From NCBI GenBank assembly GCA_016209635.1, contig JACQWC010000153.1, positions 1-49,503 of the forward strand: a DNA stretch of 49,503 bases. The letters are read 5' to 3'. Shown here piece after piece: positions 1-8,884 of the stretch (positions within the stretch are counted from its first letter, which is position 1; every line of letters starts with the position of its first letter). The stretch is from Candidatus Rokuibacteriota bacterium (GTDB lineage Bacteria > Methylomirabilota > Methylomirabilia > Rokubacteriales > CSP1-6). A model generated the notes under the pieces. That model was not told where the DNA came from and did not search any database. It worked only from the letters and a program-made list of their open reading frames with translations. The position numbers and the translations under genes are program-made.

Positions 1-1
1 C

Positions 2-343
2 GCGGGCCGGCGCGCCGTCTTCTCGGTGCCCCTCGATCTCGCGGGCGTGCCGGAGTTTCAGCGGAAGGTCCTTCGGGTGGCGGCCCGCGTGGCCTTCGGC
101 GAGGTCGCGTCGTACGCCGCCCTCGCCCGGAGGATCGGGCATCCCGGCGCCGCGCGCGCGGTGGGGAACGCGCTCGGCGCCAACCCGGTGCCGCTCCTCA
201 TCCCGTGCCACCGCATCGTCCGCGGTGATGGGACCTGGGGACCCTACGCCCTCGGGCCGCGCTGGAAGACGCGCCTCCTCGCGTTCGAGCGCTCCAGGCC
301 TGCCGGCCGGACGCGCGCCGGTGGTGCTACGATCGGGGCATGA
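2..343 (+). CDS. Methylated-DNA--protein-cysteine methyltransferase (Ogt/MGMT-like), 5' truncated by the window edge
   Basis: Frame stays open upstream of the listed ATG (AGRRAVFSVPLDLAGVPEFQRKVL...). Contains the active-site motif PCHRIV, preceded by VGNALGANPVPLLI and followed by a PYALG...K..LL..E tail. Confidence 0.9.
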   Translation, partial: AGRRAVFSVPLDLAGVPEFQRKVLRVAARVAFGEVASYAALARRIGHPGAARAVGNALGANPVPLLIPCHRIVRGDGTWGPYALGPRWKTRLLAFERSRPAGRTRAGGATIGA

Positions 344-1161
344 CCACCAGGCGAGCCTTCCTGCTCGTGGCGGTCCTCTGCCTCGCGCCCCCAGGCCACC
401 TCGGCGCCGCGGACCTGCCGATCTTCGACGCCCACATCCACTACAGCCAGCCCGACTGGGACGTGCTGACGCCCGAGCGGGCGCTCGGGATCCTCGCCGG
501 CGCGGGCGTGCGTCGCGCCCTCGTCTCGAGCACGCCCGACGACGGCACGCTCAGGCTCCACGCCAAGGCGCCGACCGTGGTCGTCCCGTTCCTCAGGCCC
601 TACCGGAGCCGGGCGGACATGGGGAGCTGGCACCGCGACCCCGCGGTCCAGGCCTACGTGGAGGAGCGGCTCAAGCGCGGGGTCTACCGGGGCATCGGCG
701 AGTTCCACCTCTCGGCCGCGGACGCGGACGGGCCGGTCGTCAAGCGCATCGCCGAGCTGGCCGCGCAGCGGAACCTGTTCCTCCACGCCCACGTGGGCGA
801 CGCGGCGGTGGAGCGGCTGCTCACCCTCTACCCGGGCGTCCGGATCCTCTGGGCTCACGCCGGGATGTCGGCCTCCGCCGCCACCGTCGGACGACTCCTC
901 GACCGGCACGCCGCCCTCTGGGTCGAGCTCGCCCTCCGGACCGACGTGGCGAGCGGCGGGACCCTCGACCCGGAGTGGCGCGCCGTCTTCCTCCGCCATC
1001 CCGACCGCTTCATGGTCGGGACCGACACGTGGGTCACCTCCCGGTGGGAGTCGCTGGCGGACGGGATGCGCGAGATTCGGCGCTGGCTCTCCGAGCTCCC
1101 GCCCGACGTGGCGGAGCGGATCGCCTACCGGAACGCCGAGCGCCTGTTCCCCCTGCCCTGA
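340..1161 (+). CDS. Amidohydrolase-family protein with N-terminal signal peptide
   Basis: Signal-like MTTRRAFLLVAVLCLAPPGHLGAA; metal-ligand-like FDAHIHY at the barrel start; LHAHVGD, WAHAG and MVGTDTW motifs typical of TIM-barrel hydrolases. Confidence 0.75.
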   Translation: MTTRRAFLLVAVLCLAPPGHLGAADLPIFDAHIHYSQPDWDVLTPERALGILAGAGVRRALVSSTPDDGTLRLHAKAPTVVVPFLRPYRSRADMGSWHRDPAVQAYVEERLKRGVYRGIGEFHLSAADADGPVVKRIAELAAQRNLFLHAHVGDAAVERLLTLYPGVRILWAHAGMSASAATVGRLLDRHAALWVELALRTDVASGGTLDPEWRAVFLRHPDRFMVGTDTWVTSRWESLADGMREIRRWLSELPPDVAERIAYRNAERLFPLP

Positions 1162-1162
1162 G

Positions 1163-1579
1163 TCAGGGCACGGACGCGACCAGGCGCCGATCGGAGTCGT
1201 AGCGGAGCCGGGTCAGCGCCTCGTCCCGGTCGGCCCACCCGACCTCGTCCACCTCGTGGTCGTGGTCGCCGACCTTCTCGAGCGGCCGCATGAGGAACCA
1301 GCGCACCGTCTTCTTGATCCGCCGGCCGTCGCGCTGGAACCAGTAGATGACCGGCCCGAGATCGCGCACGACCTCGCACCGGTAGCCGGTCTCCTCCTGG
1401 ACCTCACGCAGCGCGGCGTCGGCGCTGGTCTCCCCGGGCACCAGCGTCCCCTTGGGCAGGGTCCACACGGGCCGGTTGCGGAGGTCGCGGGCGCGGATCA
1501 GGAGCACCCGCCCGCCCTCGTCCAGGACGAGGCCACCCGCCGAGAACTCGAAGACCGGCCCGGAGTGCCCTTCACCCAT
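1163..1579 (-). CDS. NUDIX hydrolase
   Basis: Nudix box GTLVPGETSADAALREVQEETG (GX5EX7REUXEEXG). Confidence 0.93.
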   Translation of the reverse strand: MGEGHSGPVFEFSAGGLVLDEGGRVLLIRARDLRNRPVWTLPKGTLVPGETSADAALREVQEETGYRCEVVRDLGPVIYWFQRDGRRIKKTVRWFLMRPLEKVGDHDHEVDEVGWADRDEALTRLRYDSDRRLVASVP

Positions 1580-1653
1580 CGCCTGCCCATGATACCCGCG
1601 TGGTAGTATTTCCGTCCGTCGTCCACCACGCGCATCGAAGGGAGATCGACGCG

Positions 1654-3936
1654 ATGGCCGTCCAGCATGTGGGTCGCCCCCTCAAGCGGCTCGAGGATCC
1701 CGGGCTCATCACCGGCAGCGATCCGTACGTCGCCGACGTTCGCCTCGAGAACCCGCTCGCCATGGCCGTCGTCCGCAGCCCGTACGCCCACGCCGAGATC
1801 CGGGCGATCGACGCGCGCGCCGCGACGAAGATCCCGGGCGTCGTCGCCGTCTTCACGGGAAGCGACCTGAACGCGGAGATCGGCGTGCTCCACACCCCGC
1901 TGCCCCCCGAGGCCTTCGACTCCATGAACCGGCAGGGCCACCCGCTGCTCGCCGAGGGGCGCGTCCGGCACGCCGGCGAGCCGGTCGCCGTGGTGCTCGC
2001 CGAGGACCCGCGCATCGCCGCCGACGGCGCCGAGGCGGTGGTCGTGGAGTACGCACCGCTCCCCGCCGTCGTCGACCCCGAGGCGGCGCTCGAGCCGGGG
2101 AGCCCGCTGATCTACCCCGAGTCGGGCTCGAACGTGGCGGTCCGGCTCAAGCGCGAGAAGGGCGACGTCGACGGAGCCTTCGCGCGCGCGGCCGTGGTGC
2201 TCGAGGTGAAGCTCGTCAACCAGCGGGTCATCCCGTTCGCGATGGAGCCGCGCGCGTGCAGCGCCGTCTGGGACGCCCGGGCCGGGAAGCTGACCGTCTG
2301 GGGCGACACGCAGATCCCGCACCGCATGCGGGACCAGATCGCCGGCGCGCTCGGGCTCGAGCCGGCGCGGGTGCACCTCATGACCGCCCGCGTGGGCGGC
2401 GGGTTCGGCGCCAAGGTGCCGGTCTACTCCGAGGATCTCCTCGTTCCGCTGCTCGCGCGGAAGCTCGGCCGGCCGGTGCGCTGGAACGCGACCCGGCGCG
2501 AGGACGTCCTGGCCACGGGCCACGGGCGCGATATGCGCTGCCACGCGCGGGTCGCCGCCGACGCGAACGGACGGATCCTCGGGCTGGACGTCAAGATCAT
2601 CGGCAACGTGGGCTACTGCCTCTACCACGTCGGCGCGATCCTGCCCGTCCTGTGCGGGCAGATGATCACCGGCTGCTACGACGTCCAGACGGCGCGCGTC
2701 GAGGTCGTGGCCGCCTTCACCAACACGATGGGGACCGTGCCGTACCGGGGCGCCGGCCGGCCGGAGGCCGCCTATTTCATCGAGCGGGCCATGAACCTCC
2801 TCGGCGACCGGCTCGGGCTCGACCCCGCGGAGGTGCGCCGCCGGAACTTCATCCCGCCCGACCGCTTTCCTTACACGACGATGATGGGGAACGCCTACGA
2901 CAGCGGCGACTACGCGCGGACGCTTGACCACGCGCTGGCCCGCGCCGGCTACGCCGCGCTCCGGTCCCGGCAGGAGGCGGCCCGGCGGGCCGGCCGGCTT
3001 GTGGGCGTCGGCGTCGCGTGCTACGTGGAGATCTGCGGCTTCGAGGACGACGAGGTCTCCGACGTGGTCGTCGGGGACGACGGCCGCGTCACCGTCCTGA
3101 CGGGCTCCGCCTCGCACGGGCAGGGACACGAGACGGCCTACGCGCAGCTCGTCGCGGACGAGCTCCAGGTCCCGATCGAGATGGTCACCGTCGTCCACGG
3201 CGACACCGAGCGGGTCCGCAACGGCGTCGGGACCTTCGGGAGCCGGTCGATCGCGCGCGGCGGCATGCACGCCCTCGCCAACGCCAAGCAGGTGCGCGAG
3301 CAGGCCAGGCGCACCGCGGCCGGGCTCCTCGAGGCGGCTCCCGAGGACATCGTGCACGAGGACGGCCGGTTCCATGTGCGCGGCGTCCCCGACCGCGCCG
3401 TGACCTGGTGGGAGGTCGCGGCGAAGGCCGGAGGCGGGCTGGTCTCTCGCCAGGACGTGCAGGGCAACGGCACGCTCTTCCCGTTCGGCGCGCACGTCGC
3501 GGTCGTCGAGGTCGACCGGGAGACGGGGCGGGTGCGCCTCGAGCGCTACGTCTCCGTCGACGACAGCGGCTTCCTCGTCAACCCGCTCCTCGCCCAGGGC
3601 CAGGTGCACGGCGGCCTGGCGCAGGGCATCGGGCAGGCGCTGTGGGAGGGGGCCGCCTTCGACGAGACCGGCCAGCTCCTGACCTCGACCCTCATGGACT
3701 ACGCGCTGCCCAAGAGCGACGACCTCCCCTCGTTCGAGAACGACCACACGCGCACGCTCTCGCCGCGCACCGCGCTCGGCGTCAAGGGCATCGGCGAGTC
3801 GGCGACCATCGGCTCGACACCGGCGATCGCCAACGCGGTCCTGGACGCGCTCCGACCGCTCGGGATCACGCATCTCGACCTGCCGCTGACCCCCGCGAAG
3901 ATCTGGGCGGCGATCCGCGAGGCGATCGCGCGGTAG
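1654..3936 (+). CDS. Molybdenum hydroxylase large subunit (xanthine dehydrogenase / CoxL-like, form II-type loop)
   Basis: GRPLKRLEDPGLITGSDPYVADV start, VGGGFGAK, VPYRGAGRPEA, and a C-terminal GVKGIGESATIGSTPAIANAVLDAL. The PYRGAGR loop resembles form II rather than AYXCSFR form I CODH. Confidence 0.9.
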   Translation: MAVQHVGRPLKRLEDPGLITGSDPYVADVRLENPLAMAVVRSPYAHAEIRAIDARAATKIPGVVAVFTGSDLNAEIGVLHTPLPPEAFDSMNRQGHPLLAEGRVRHAGEPVAVVLAEDPRIAADGAEAVVVEYAPLPAVVDPEAALEPGSPLIYPESGSNVAVRLKREKGDVDGAFARAAVVLEVKLVNQRVIPFAMEPRACSAVWDARAGKLTVWGDTQIPHRMRDQIAGALGLEPARVHLMTARVGGGFGAKVPVYSEDLLVPLLARKLGRPVRWNATRREDVLATGHGRDMRCHARVAADANGRILGLDVKIIGNVGYCLYHVGAILPVLCGQMITGCYDVQTARVEVVAAFTNTMGTVPYRGAGRPEAAYFIERAMNLLGDRLGLDPAEVRRRNFIPPDRFPYTTMMGNAYDSGDYARTLDHALARAGYAALRSRQEAARRAGRLVGVGVACYVEICGFEDDEVSDVVVGDDGRVTVLTGSASHGQGHETAYAQLVADELQVPIEMVTVVHGDTERVRNGVGTFGSRSIARGGMHALANAKQVREQARRTAAGLLEAAPEDIVHEDGRFHVRGVPDRAVTWWEVAAKAGGGLVSRQDVQGNGTLFPFGAHVAVVEVDRETGRVRLERYVSVDDSGFLVNPLLAQGQVHGGLAQGIGQALWEGAAFDETGQLLTSTLMDYALPKSDDLPSFENDHTRTLSPRTALGVKGIGESATIGSTPAIANAVLDALRPLGITHLDLPLTPAKIWAAIREAIAR

Positions 3937-3952
3937 GCGCCGCGCGGGAGCC

Positions 3953-5602
3953 GTGGATCTGCTCGCGCACTTCCCGGCGGGCTTGAGACCCCGCCCCGAG
4001 CAGGCGCGGCTCCTCGCCGAGCTGGGCCGCGCCTTCGCCGGCGCCGAGGCGGACCTGGAAGCCCCGCGGGTTTTCTTCGTGGAAGCGCCGCCGGGAGTCG
4101 GCAAGAGCCATGTCGCGGTGACGCTCGCCGCCTGGAGCGGCAGCGCGTACCTCCTGACCTCCCAGAAGCTCTTGCAAGACCAGTACGAGCGGGAGTTCGG
4201 CGGGCAGATCCAGCTCGTCAAGGGCCGCGACAACTACTGGTGCGAGCGCTATCCCGGGGCGCGGGTGACGACCTCGCACGGCATGTGCCGGCGGCCGCGC
4301 GGGCCCTCGTGCCAGTGCCCCTACGCCCGGGCGAAAGCCGCCGCGCTCGCGGGCCCGATTTTCTGCGCCAACACGACGTACTTCCTCACGCTGCGCCTGT
4401 GGCAGCGCGAGCAGCTCGAGCGGCGGCGTCTCCTGATCATCGACGAGGCGCACACCCTCGAGGCCCAGCTCGTCTCCGTCCTCACGGTGGCGTTCTCGCC
4501 GGCCGAGATGCGCGCGTGGTTCGGCGGGCCCCTGCCCCGGCTCGACTCCGCGGATGACTACCGGGGGCTCATGGGCGAGCACCTGGCCCGGCTCGAGGAC
4601 CAGCGCGGGCTGATCGACCGGACCCTCGAGGACCTCCAGCCCCCCGGCGTCGGCCTCGCCGAGCTGCTCGCGCTCCCGCCGTCACGCGAGGAGCAGACGC
4701 TGATCTCCGAGCTGGACCGGCTCGACAGCGCGCTGGCGCGGGTCCGGTTCTTCGTCGACGCCGGCGAGGGCGAATGGGTGGTGCGCTACCCCGATGTCTC
4801 CGACGCCACGCTCGAGCTGGTCCCGCTCAGCGTCGCCCCGATGGCGCGCGACCTCCTCCTGGAAACCGCCGACCTCACGGTGCTGTCCTCGGCGTTCCTC
4901 GGGCGCCGCTCGGTCCTGGCCGAGTACTTCGGCCTCGCGGAGGAGCGCGTGCGCCAGCTCGCGAGCCCCTCCCCGTTCCCTCTCGAGCGGCGGGTGATCG
5001 TGTACCGGCCGGTCGGCGCGCTCTCCCGCGCCACCCTGCCCGACCTCGAGCCCGCCCTCTTCACCGAGGTCGCGGCGATCCTGGCGCGCCACCGGGACGA
5101 GAAGGGGCTCATCCACGCCGCCTCCTACGCCGCCGCGCGCCGCCTCGCCGCGGACCTCGCGGCGCGGGCGCCGGCGGAATCCCGACGCGTCATCTTCGTG
5201 GATGCCTCCGTGGCCAAGGCGCGCGCGCTCGAGCAGCACCGCGCCTCCCCCCTCGCCACGGTGCTCCTCTCGCCCTCGCTGCGGGAAGGCGTGGATCTCC
5301 CCGACGACTTCCTGCGATTCCAGATCCTCACGAAGATGCCGTACCCCGATCTCGGCGATCCCTGGACCGCGGCCCGGCAGGCGCGGGATCCGCGCTGGTA
5401 CGCGCTCGAGACGGCCAAGGCCCTGGTGCAGGCGTACGGGCGCTCGTGCCGCCACGCGGACGACCGCGGCACGACCTACATCCTCGACGCGCAGTTCAAG
5501 CGCTTCGTCACCCGCTATCGCCCGCTCCTGCCCCCGTGGTTCCTCGACGCGGCCGAGGAGGCGCTCCGCGCCCACGCGGCCAGGGCGCCAAGCGCCGGGT
5601 AG
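3953..5602 (+). CDS. ATP-dependent DNA helicase, Rad3/XPD/DinG-like superfamily 2
   Basis: Walker A EAPPGVGKSHVAVT; DEAH box IIDEAHTLE; Cys cluster YWCERYPG..GMCRRPRGPSCQCPY..IFCANTTYF consistent with a 4Fe-4S domain; C-terminal SLREGVDLPDDFLRFQI and QAYGRSCRHADDRG. Confidence 0.88.
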   Translation: MDLLAHFPAGLRPRPEQARLLAELGRAFAGAEADLEAPRVFFVEAPPGVGKSHVAVTLAAWSGSAYLLTSQKLLQDQYEREFGGQIQLVKGRDNYWCERYPGARVTTSHGMCRRPRGPSCQCPYARAKAAALAGPIFCANTTYFLTLRLWQREQLERRRLLIIDEAHTLEAQLVSVLTVAFSPAEMRAWFGGPLPRLDSADDYRGLMGEHLARLEDQRGLIDRTLEDLQPPGVGLAELLALPPSREEQTLISELDRLDSALARVRFFVDAGEGEWVVRYPDVSDATLELVPLSVAPMARDLLLETADLTVLSSAFLGRRSVLAEYFGLAEERVRQLASPSPFPLERRVIVYRPVGALSRATLPDLEPALFTEVAAILARHRDEKGLIHAASYAAARRLAADLAARAPAESRRVIFVDASVAKARALEQHRASPLATVLLSPSLREGVDLPDDFLRFQILTKMPYPDLGDPWTAARQARDPRWYALETAKALVQAYGRSCRHADDRGTTYILDAQFKRFVTRYRPLLPPWFLDAAEEALRAHAARAPSAG

Positions 5603-5617
5603 CGGCGCGGGGCGCCG

Positions 5618-5650
5618 CCGACCAGCTCGCCAGCGGCGAAGAGACCGGGA
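5618..5650 (-). pseudogene. Short remnant of an FAD-dependent oxidoreductase C-terminus (FPGLFAAGELVGG)
   Basis: The 33 nt ccgaccagctcgcc[a/g]gcggcgaagagaccggga matches 13274-13306 inside the intact flavoprotein with one mismatch. On the minus strand it encodes PGLFAAGELVG. No start or body of a gene is present. Confidence 0.6.
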
Positions 5651-5785
5651 AAACGGGGCGCTGGTCCGAGCAGCCGCTTCAGCCCCATTGGTGGGGACTC
5701 AGACCACCGTCGGCCGGCCAGCACTGCGCGATCACCCGCTCGGGGACTCGTGGGGCGCCCCAGTGCGGCACCGGGCCGCCACCGC

Positions 5786-6556
5786 TCATTCCGGGCGCCG
5801 GAAGTCGGGCCCGGTCAGCCGGCCGAGCGCGGTCGTGCCCGCCTGGGCGCCCCATTGCCGCCCCCGCAGCATGATGGCGCCCGCCCGCGCCTCCCGGCCG
5901 GCACCGTCCGGCACGGCGAAGCGCCGCTGCAGCGTGGCGCTCAGCAGCGAGAGCGCATAGCAGCACACGAAGTAGACGATGGCCACGAACCCGTAGATCT
6001 CGTACGACCGGTATACCCGGTTGTTCACGTTATTGGCCGCCCGGAAGAACTCCGTCACACCGATGATGTAGGCCAGCGAGGTTCCCATGAACAGAGCGAT
6101 GAACCGACTGACGAGGGCCGGGCTCATGTTCCGGAGCGCCTGAGGCAGCACCACATGGCGCATGGCCTGGAGGTGGGTGAGCCCGACGGCCCGGGCCGCC
6201 TCCACCTGCCCTTTCGGGATCGACTGGATCCCCGCCCGGATCACCTCCGCCATGTAGCTCGTGTTGAACAGGATGAGGGCGAGGAGGGCCGCGTTGACGG
6301 GCGTCGTGGCCCGGCCGGTGAGCACGGGCATGAGGAAGAACACCCAGAAGATGACCATGATCAGCGGCACCGTGCGGAGAAGGTCGATGTAGAGGATGGC
6401 CGGCCACCGCAACCACCACCACGGGGAAAGCCGTAGCATCGCGAACATCGTGCCGCCTGCGAAGCTGCCAGCCATGCTGACCGCCGCAAGGATGACCGTC
6501 CACCGGAGGCCGGTGAGCATGTAGGGCAGGTTCTCGACGATGACCTGGAGATCCAC
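5786..6556 (-). CDS. Amino acid ABC transporter permease (HisM/GltK family)
   Basis: ABC permease EAA loop (VEAARAVGLTHLQAMRHVVLPQALRNMSPAL), hydrophobic segments, GTG start assumed (VDLQVIVENLPYML). The listed ORF extends upstream in-frame over the neighbouring gene. Confidence 0.88.
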   Translation of the reverse strand: MDLQVIVENLPYMLTGLRWTVILAAVSMAGSFAGGTMFAMLRLSPWWWLRWPAILYIDLLRTVPLIMVIFWVFFLMPVLTGRATTPVNAALLALILFNTSYMAEVIRAGIQSIPKGQVEAARAVGLTHLQAMRHVVLPQALRNMSPALVSRFIALFMGTSLAYIIGVTEFFRAANNVNNRVYRSYEIYGFVAIVYFVCCYALSLLSATLQRRFAVPDGAGREARAGAIMLRGRQWGAQAGTTALGRLTGPDFRRPE

Positions 6557-6561
6557 GCCAA

Positions 6562-7218
6562 TCAGCCCACCCGGAGGTCGAGCCGCACTGCGCGCTCGAT
6601 AGCGGCCATGAGCAGCACGATCGAGAGCGCGAGGAGCACATAGAGGATCGTGATCGCCGTCGCTGCCTCGAAGCCCCGGAAGGTCATGGACTCGATCTGC
6701 TGGGTCTGGAACGTGAGCTCCGTCACGCTGATGGTCATGGCGATGGACGAGTTCTTGATGACATTGATGAACTCGATGCCGAGGGGCGGGATGACCCGAA
6801 TCAGAGCCTGGGGCAGAACCACGTGGCGGATCGCCTGGTACGGCGTCATCCCGAAGGAGCGGGCCGCCTCGATCTGGGTGCGGGGAATCGACTGGAGGCC
6901 CGAGCGCATCACCTCGGCGATGTACGCGCTCGTGTAGACGGTGAGCCCGATCACGGCGGCCGGGAACGACTCGAGCCCGACCGCGAAGTACCAGAAGAAG
7001 AGCTGGACGATCAGCGGGATGTTCCGGAAGAACTCGATGTAAGCGCCGCACAGCCAGCGGAGGGAGACCGCGTCCGCCCGGCGGCCGATACCGATCACCC
7101 CGCCCAGAGCCAAGCTTAGCACCATGCTCGCGGCCGAGATCTCCACGGTCAGGAGGAGACCCTGCCGGAGCAGGTGCCGGTAGACCAGGAGCACGCTCCA
7201 GTCGAACGTGTAGGCCAT
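6562..7218 (-). CDS. Amino acid ABC transporter permease (HisQ/GltJ family)
   Basis: MAYTFDWSVLLVYRHLLRQGLLLTVEIS start; EAA loop IEAARSFGMTPYQAIRHVVLPQALIRVIPPL. Confidence 0.9.
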   Translation of the reverse strand: MAYTFDWSVLLVYRHLLRQGLLLTVEISAASMVLSLALGGVIGIGRRADAVSLRWLCGAYIEFFRNIPLIVQLFFWYFAVGLESFPAAVIGLTVYTSAYIAEVMRSGLQSIPRTQIEAARSFGMTPYQAIRHVVLPQALIRVIPPLGIEFINVIKNSSIAMTISVTELTFQTQQIESMTFRGFEAATAITILYVLLALSIVLLMAAIERAVRLDLRVG

Positions 7219-7305
7219 GGCGCCGCCTCGGCGTGCGCCTAGAAGCGCGGCGGTCTGCGCATCGTGAAAGGATGCCCCGTCGGTTCGACCGAGCCGGCTA
7301 GCGCA

Positions 7306-8112
7306 CTACAGCTTCCAGGGGAAGATCCGCAGCTCGGGATCGGGATCGACGCCGAGGAGCTTGCGGTGGACGGCCTTGTACGTCCCATCCTCCCACATCT
7401 CGATGAGCGCGAAGTTGATGAAGTCCCTCCACTTGGAGTCATTCTCGCGGACGGCGATCCCCATCGGGGCCTTCGACGTCGCTCCGCTCACCACTTCCAG
7501 CTCGGGATGGTCCTTCGCGAAGAGGTAGAGGGGGACGTCATCGTCCACGTAGGCGTCGGCTTTGCCCTGCTTCACCGCCAGCACCGCCTGCGGCTTGTCC
7601 TGGAAGACGAGCGTCTTGGCCCGCGGCTGCTCCTGGAGGACCTTCTTCTCCCACGGGGTGCCCTGGGTGAAGGTCACGGTCTTCCCGGCCAGACTCGCGT
7701 AGCCCCTGATCCCGCTGCCCTTCTTGACGAGGAAGCTGCCGCCGCTCAAGAAGTACGGGATCGTGAAGTCCACCACCTTCTCGCGCTCGATGGTGATCGT
7801 GAAACTCGCCGCCAGCACGTCGACGGTGCCGTTCGACAGCATCGGGATGCGGTTCGCGGAAGTCACCGGACGCAGGTCGAGCTTGACCCCCAGCTTCTTC
7901 GCCAGGTAGTTCATGATCTCGATGTCGAATCCGACGAGCTGCCCGTCCTTGTCCGTGTAGCCGAACGGGGGGTAGTCAGCCTTCACGCCCGCGATCAGCG
8001 TCCCTCGCTTCTTCACGACATCGAGCGTGGACTCCTGAGCCGCCGCCGGGCTCGCCCAGGCCACCGTCAGGACCGCCACCAGCACTGCTGTGAGCACCCG
8101 TGTCACACGCAT
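7306..8112 (-). CDS. Amino acid ABC transporter substrate-binding protein (SBP_bac_3 family)
   Basis: Signal peptide MRVTRVLTAVLVAVLTVAWASPAAAQ; KKRGTLIAGVKADYPPFGYTDKDGQLVGFDIEIMNYLAKKLGVKLDL. Confidence 0.92.
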   Translation of the reverse strand: MRVTRVLTAVLVAVLTVAWASPAAAQESTLDVVKKRGTLIAGVKADYPPFGYTDKDGQLVGFDIEIMNYLAKKLGVKLDLRPVTSANRIPMLSNGTVDVLAASFTITIEREKVVDFTIPYFLSGGSFLVKKGSGIRGYASLAGKTVTFTQGTPWEKKVLQEQPRAKTLVFQDKPQAVLAVKQGKADAYVDDDVPLYLFAKDHPELEVVSGATSKAPMGIAVRENDSKWRDFINFALIEMWEDGTYKAVHRKLLGVDPDPELRIFPWKL

Positions 8113-8155
8113 CGTCGTCCCTCCTCCTCGGGTTCCCTTCCAGGACCGCGCGTCG

Positions 8156-8884
8156 TCAATGGGCCAGGATCTTGCTCAGGAACATTTGTGTGCGGGGGTT
8201 GGCCGGCCGCGCGAAGAAGGCCTCCGGAGGCCCTTCCTCGACGATGCGCCCGTCGTCCATGAACACGACGCGGTCGGCGACCTTCCTCGCAAAGCTCATC
8301 TCGTGCGTGACCACCACCATGGTCATCCCGTCCCGCGCCAGGCCGACCATGACGTCCAACACCTCGTTGATCATCTCCGGATCTAGCGCGGAGGTCGGCT
8401 CGTCGAAGAGCATGATCCGCGGCTGCATGGCGAGCGCCCGGGCGATGGCGACGCGCTGCTGCTGCCCCCCCGAGAGCTGACTCGGGAAGGCGTCGGCCTT
8501 CTCGGGCATGCCCACCCGGGCGAGAAGGTCCCGAGCCGCGCGCTCGGCCTCGGCGCGCGGCTGGCCCCGCACGATGACGGGCGCCAGAGCGATGTTCCGG
8601 AGCGCAGTCATGTGCGGGTACAGGTTGAACGACTGGAACACCACGCCGATCTCCGCTCGGAGCCGGCGCAGGTCGGTGCCGGGGGCGCCCAGCACCCGGC
8701 CGTCTACGATCACCTCGCCCTGCTGGACCGGCCCGAGGCCATTGATGCACCGGAGCAGGGTGCTCTTCCCGGAACCCGAGGGCCCGCAGACCACGAGCAC
8801 CTCGCCGGCGGCGACCTTGAGGTCGACGTCACACAGCACTTGGTGGGAGCCGTACCACTTGCTCACCCGGCGGAACACGATCAT
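8156..8884 (-). CDS. Amino acid ABC transporter ATP-binding protein (GlnQ/HisP family)
   Basis: Walker [19 protein letters not shown]-loop [13 protein letters not shown]; signature [16 protein letters not shown]; Walker [16 protein letters not shown]-loop VVVTHEM. Confidence 0.95.
   Translation of the reverse strand: MIVFRRVSKWYGSHQVLCDVDLKVAAGEVLVVCGPSGSGKSTLLRCINGLGPVQQGEVIVDGRVLGAPGTDLRRLRAEIGVVFQSFNLYPHMTALRNIALAPVIVRGQPRAEAERAARDLLARVGMPEKADAFPSQLSGGQQQRVAIARALAMQPRIMLFDEPTSALDPEMINEVLDVMVGLARDGMTMVVVTHEMSFARKVADRVVFMDDGRIVEEGPPEAFFARPANPRTQMFLSKILAH

Noticed and set aside
225-1202. 325-aa plus-strand ORF
   Set aside because: Out-of-frame Arg/Pro-rich overlap with the alkyltransferase and amidohydrolase genes.
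1654-3936. Calling the large subunit an aerobic CO dehydrogenase (coxL)
   Set aside because: It lacks the AYXCSFR active-site loop of form I CODH and lacks partner subunits; CO oxidation is not supported.
1498-4233. 911-aa minus-strand ORF
   Set aside because: Shadow frame of the CoxL-like and helicase genes; low-complexity Arg/Gly/Ala/Val composition without domain motifs. Only its end overlaps the genuine NUDIX gene.
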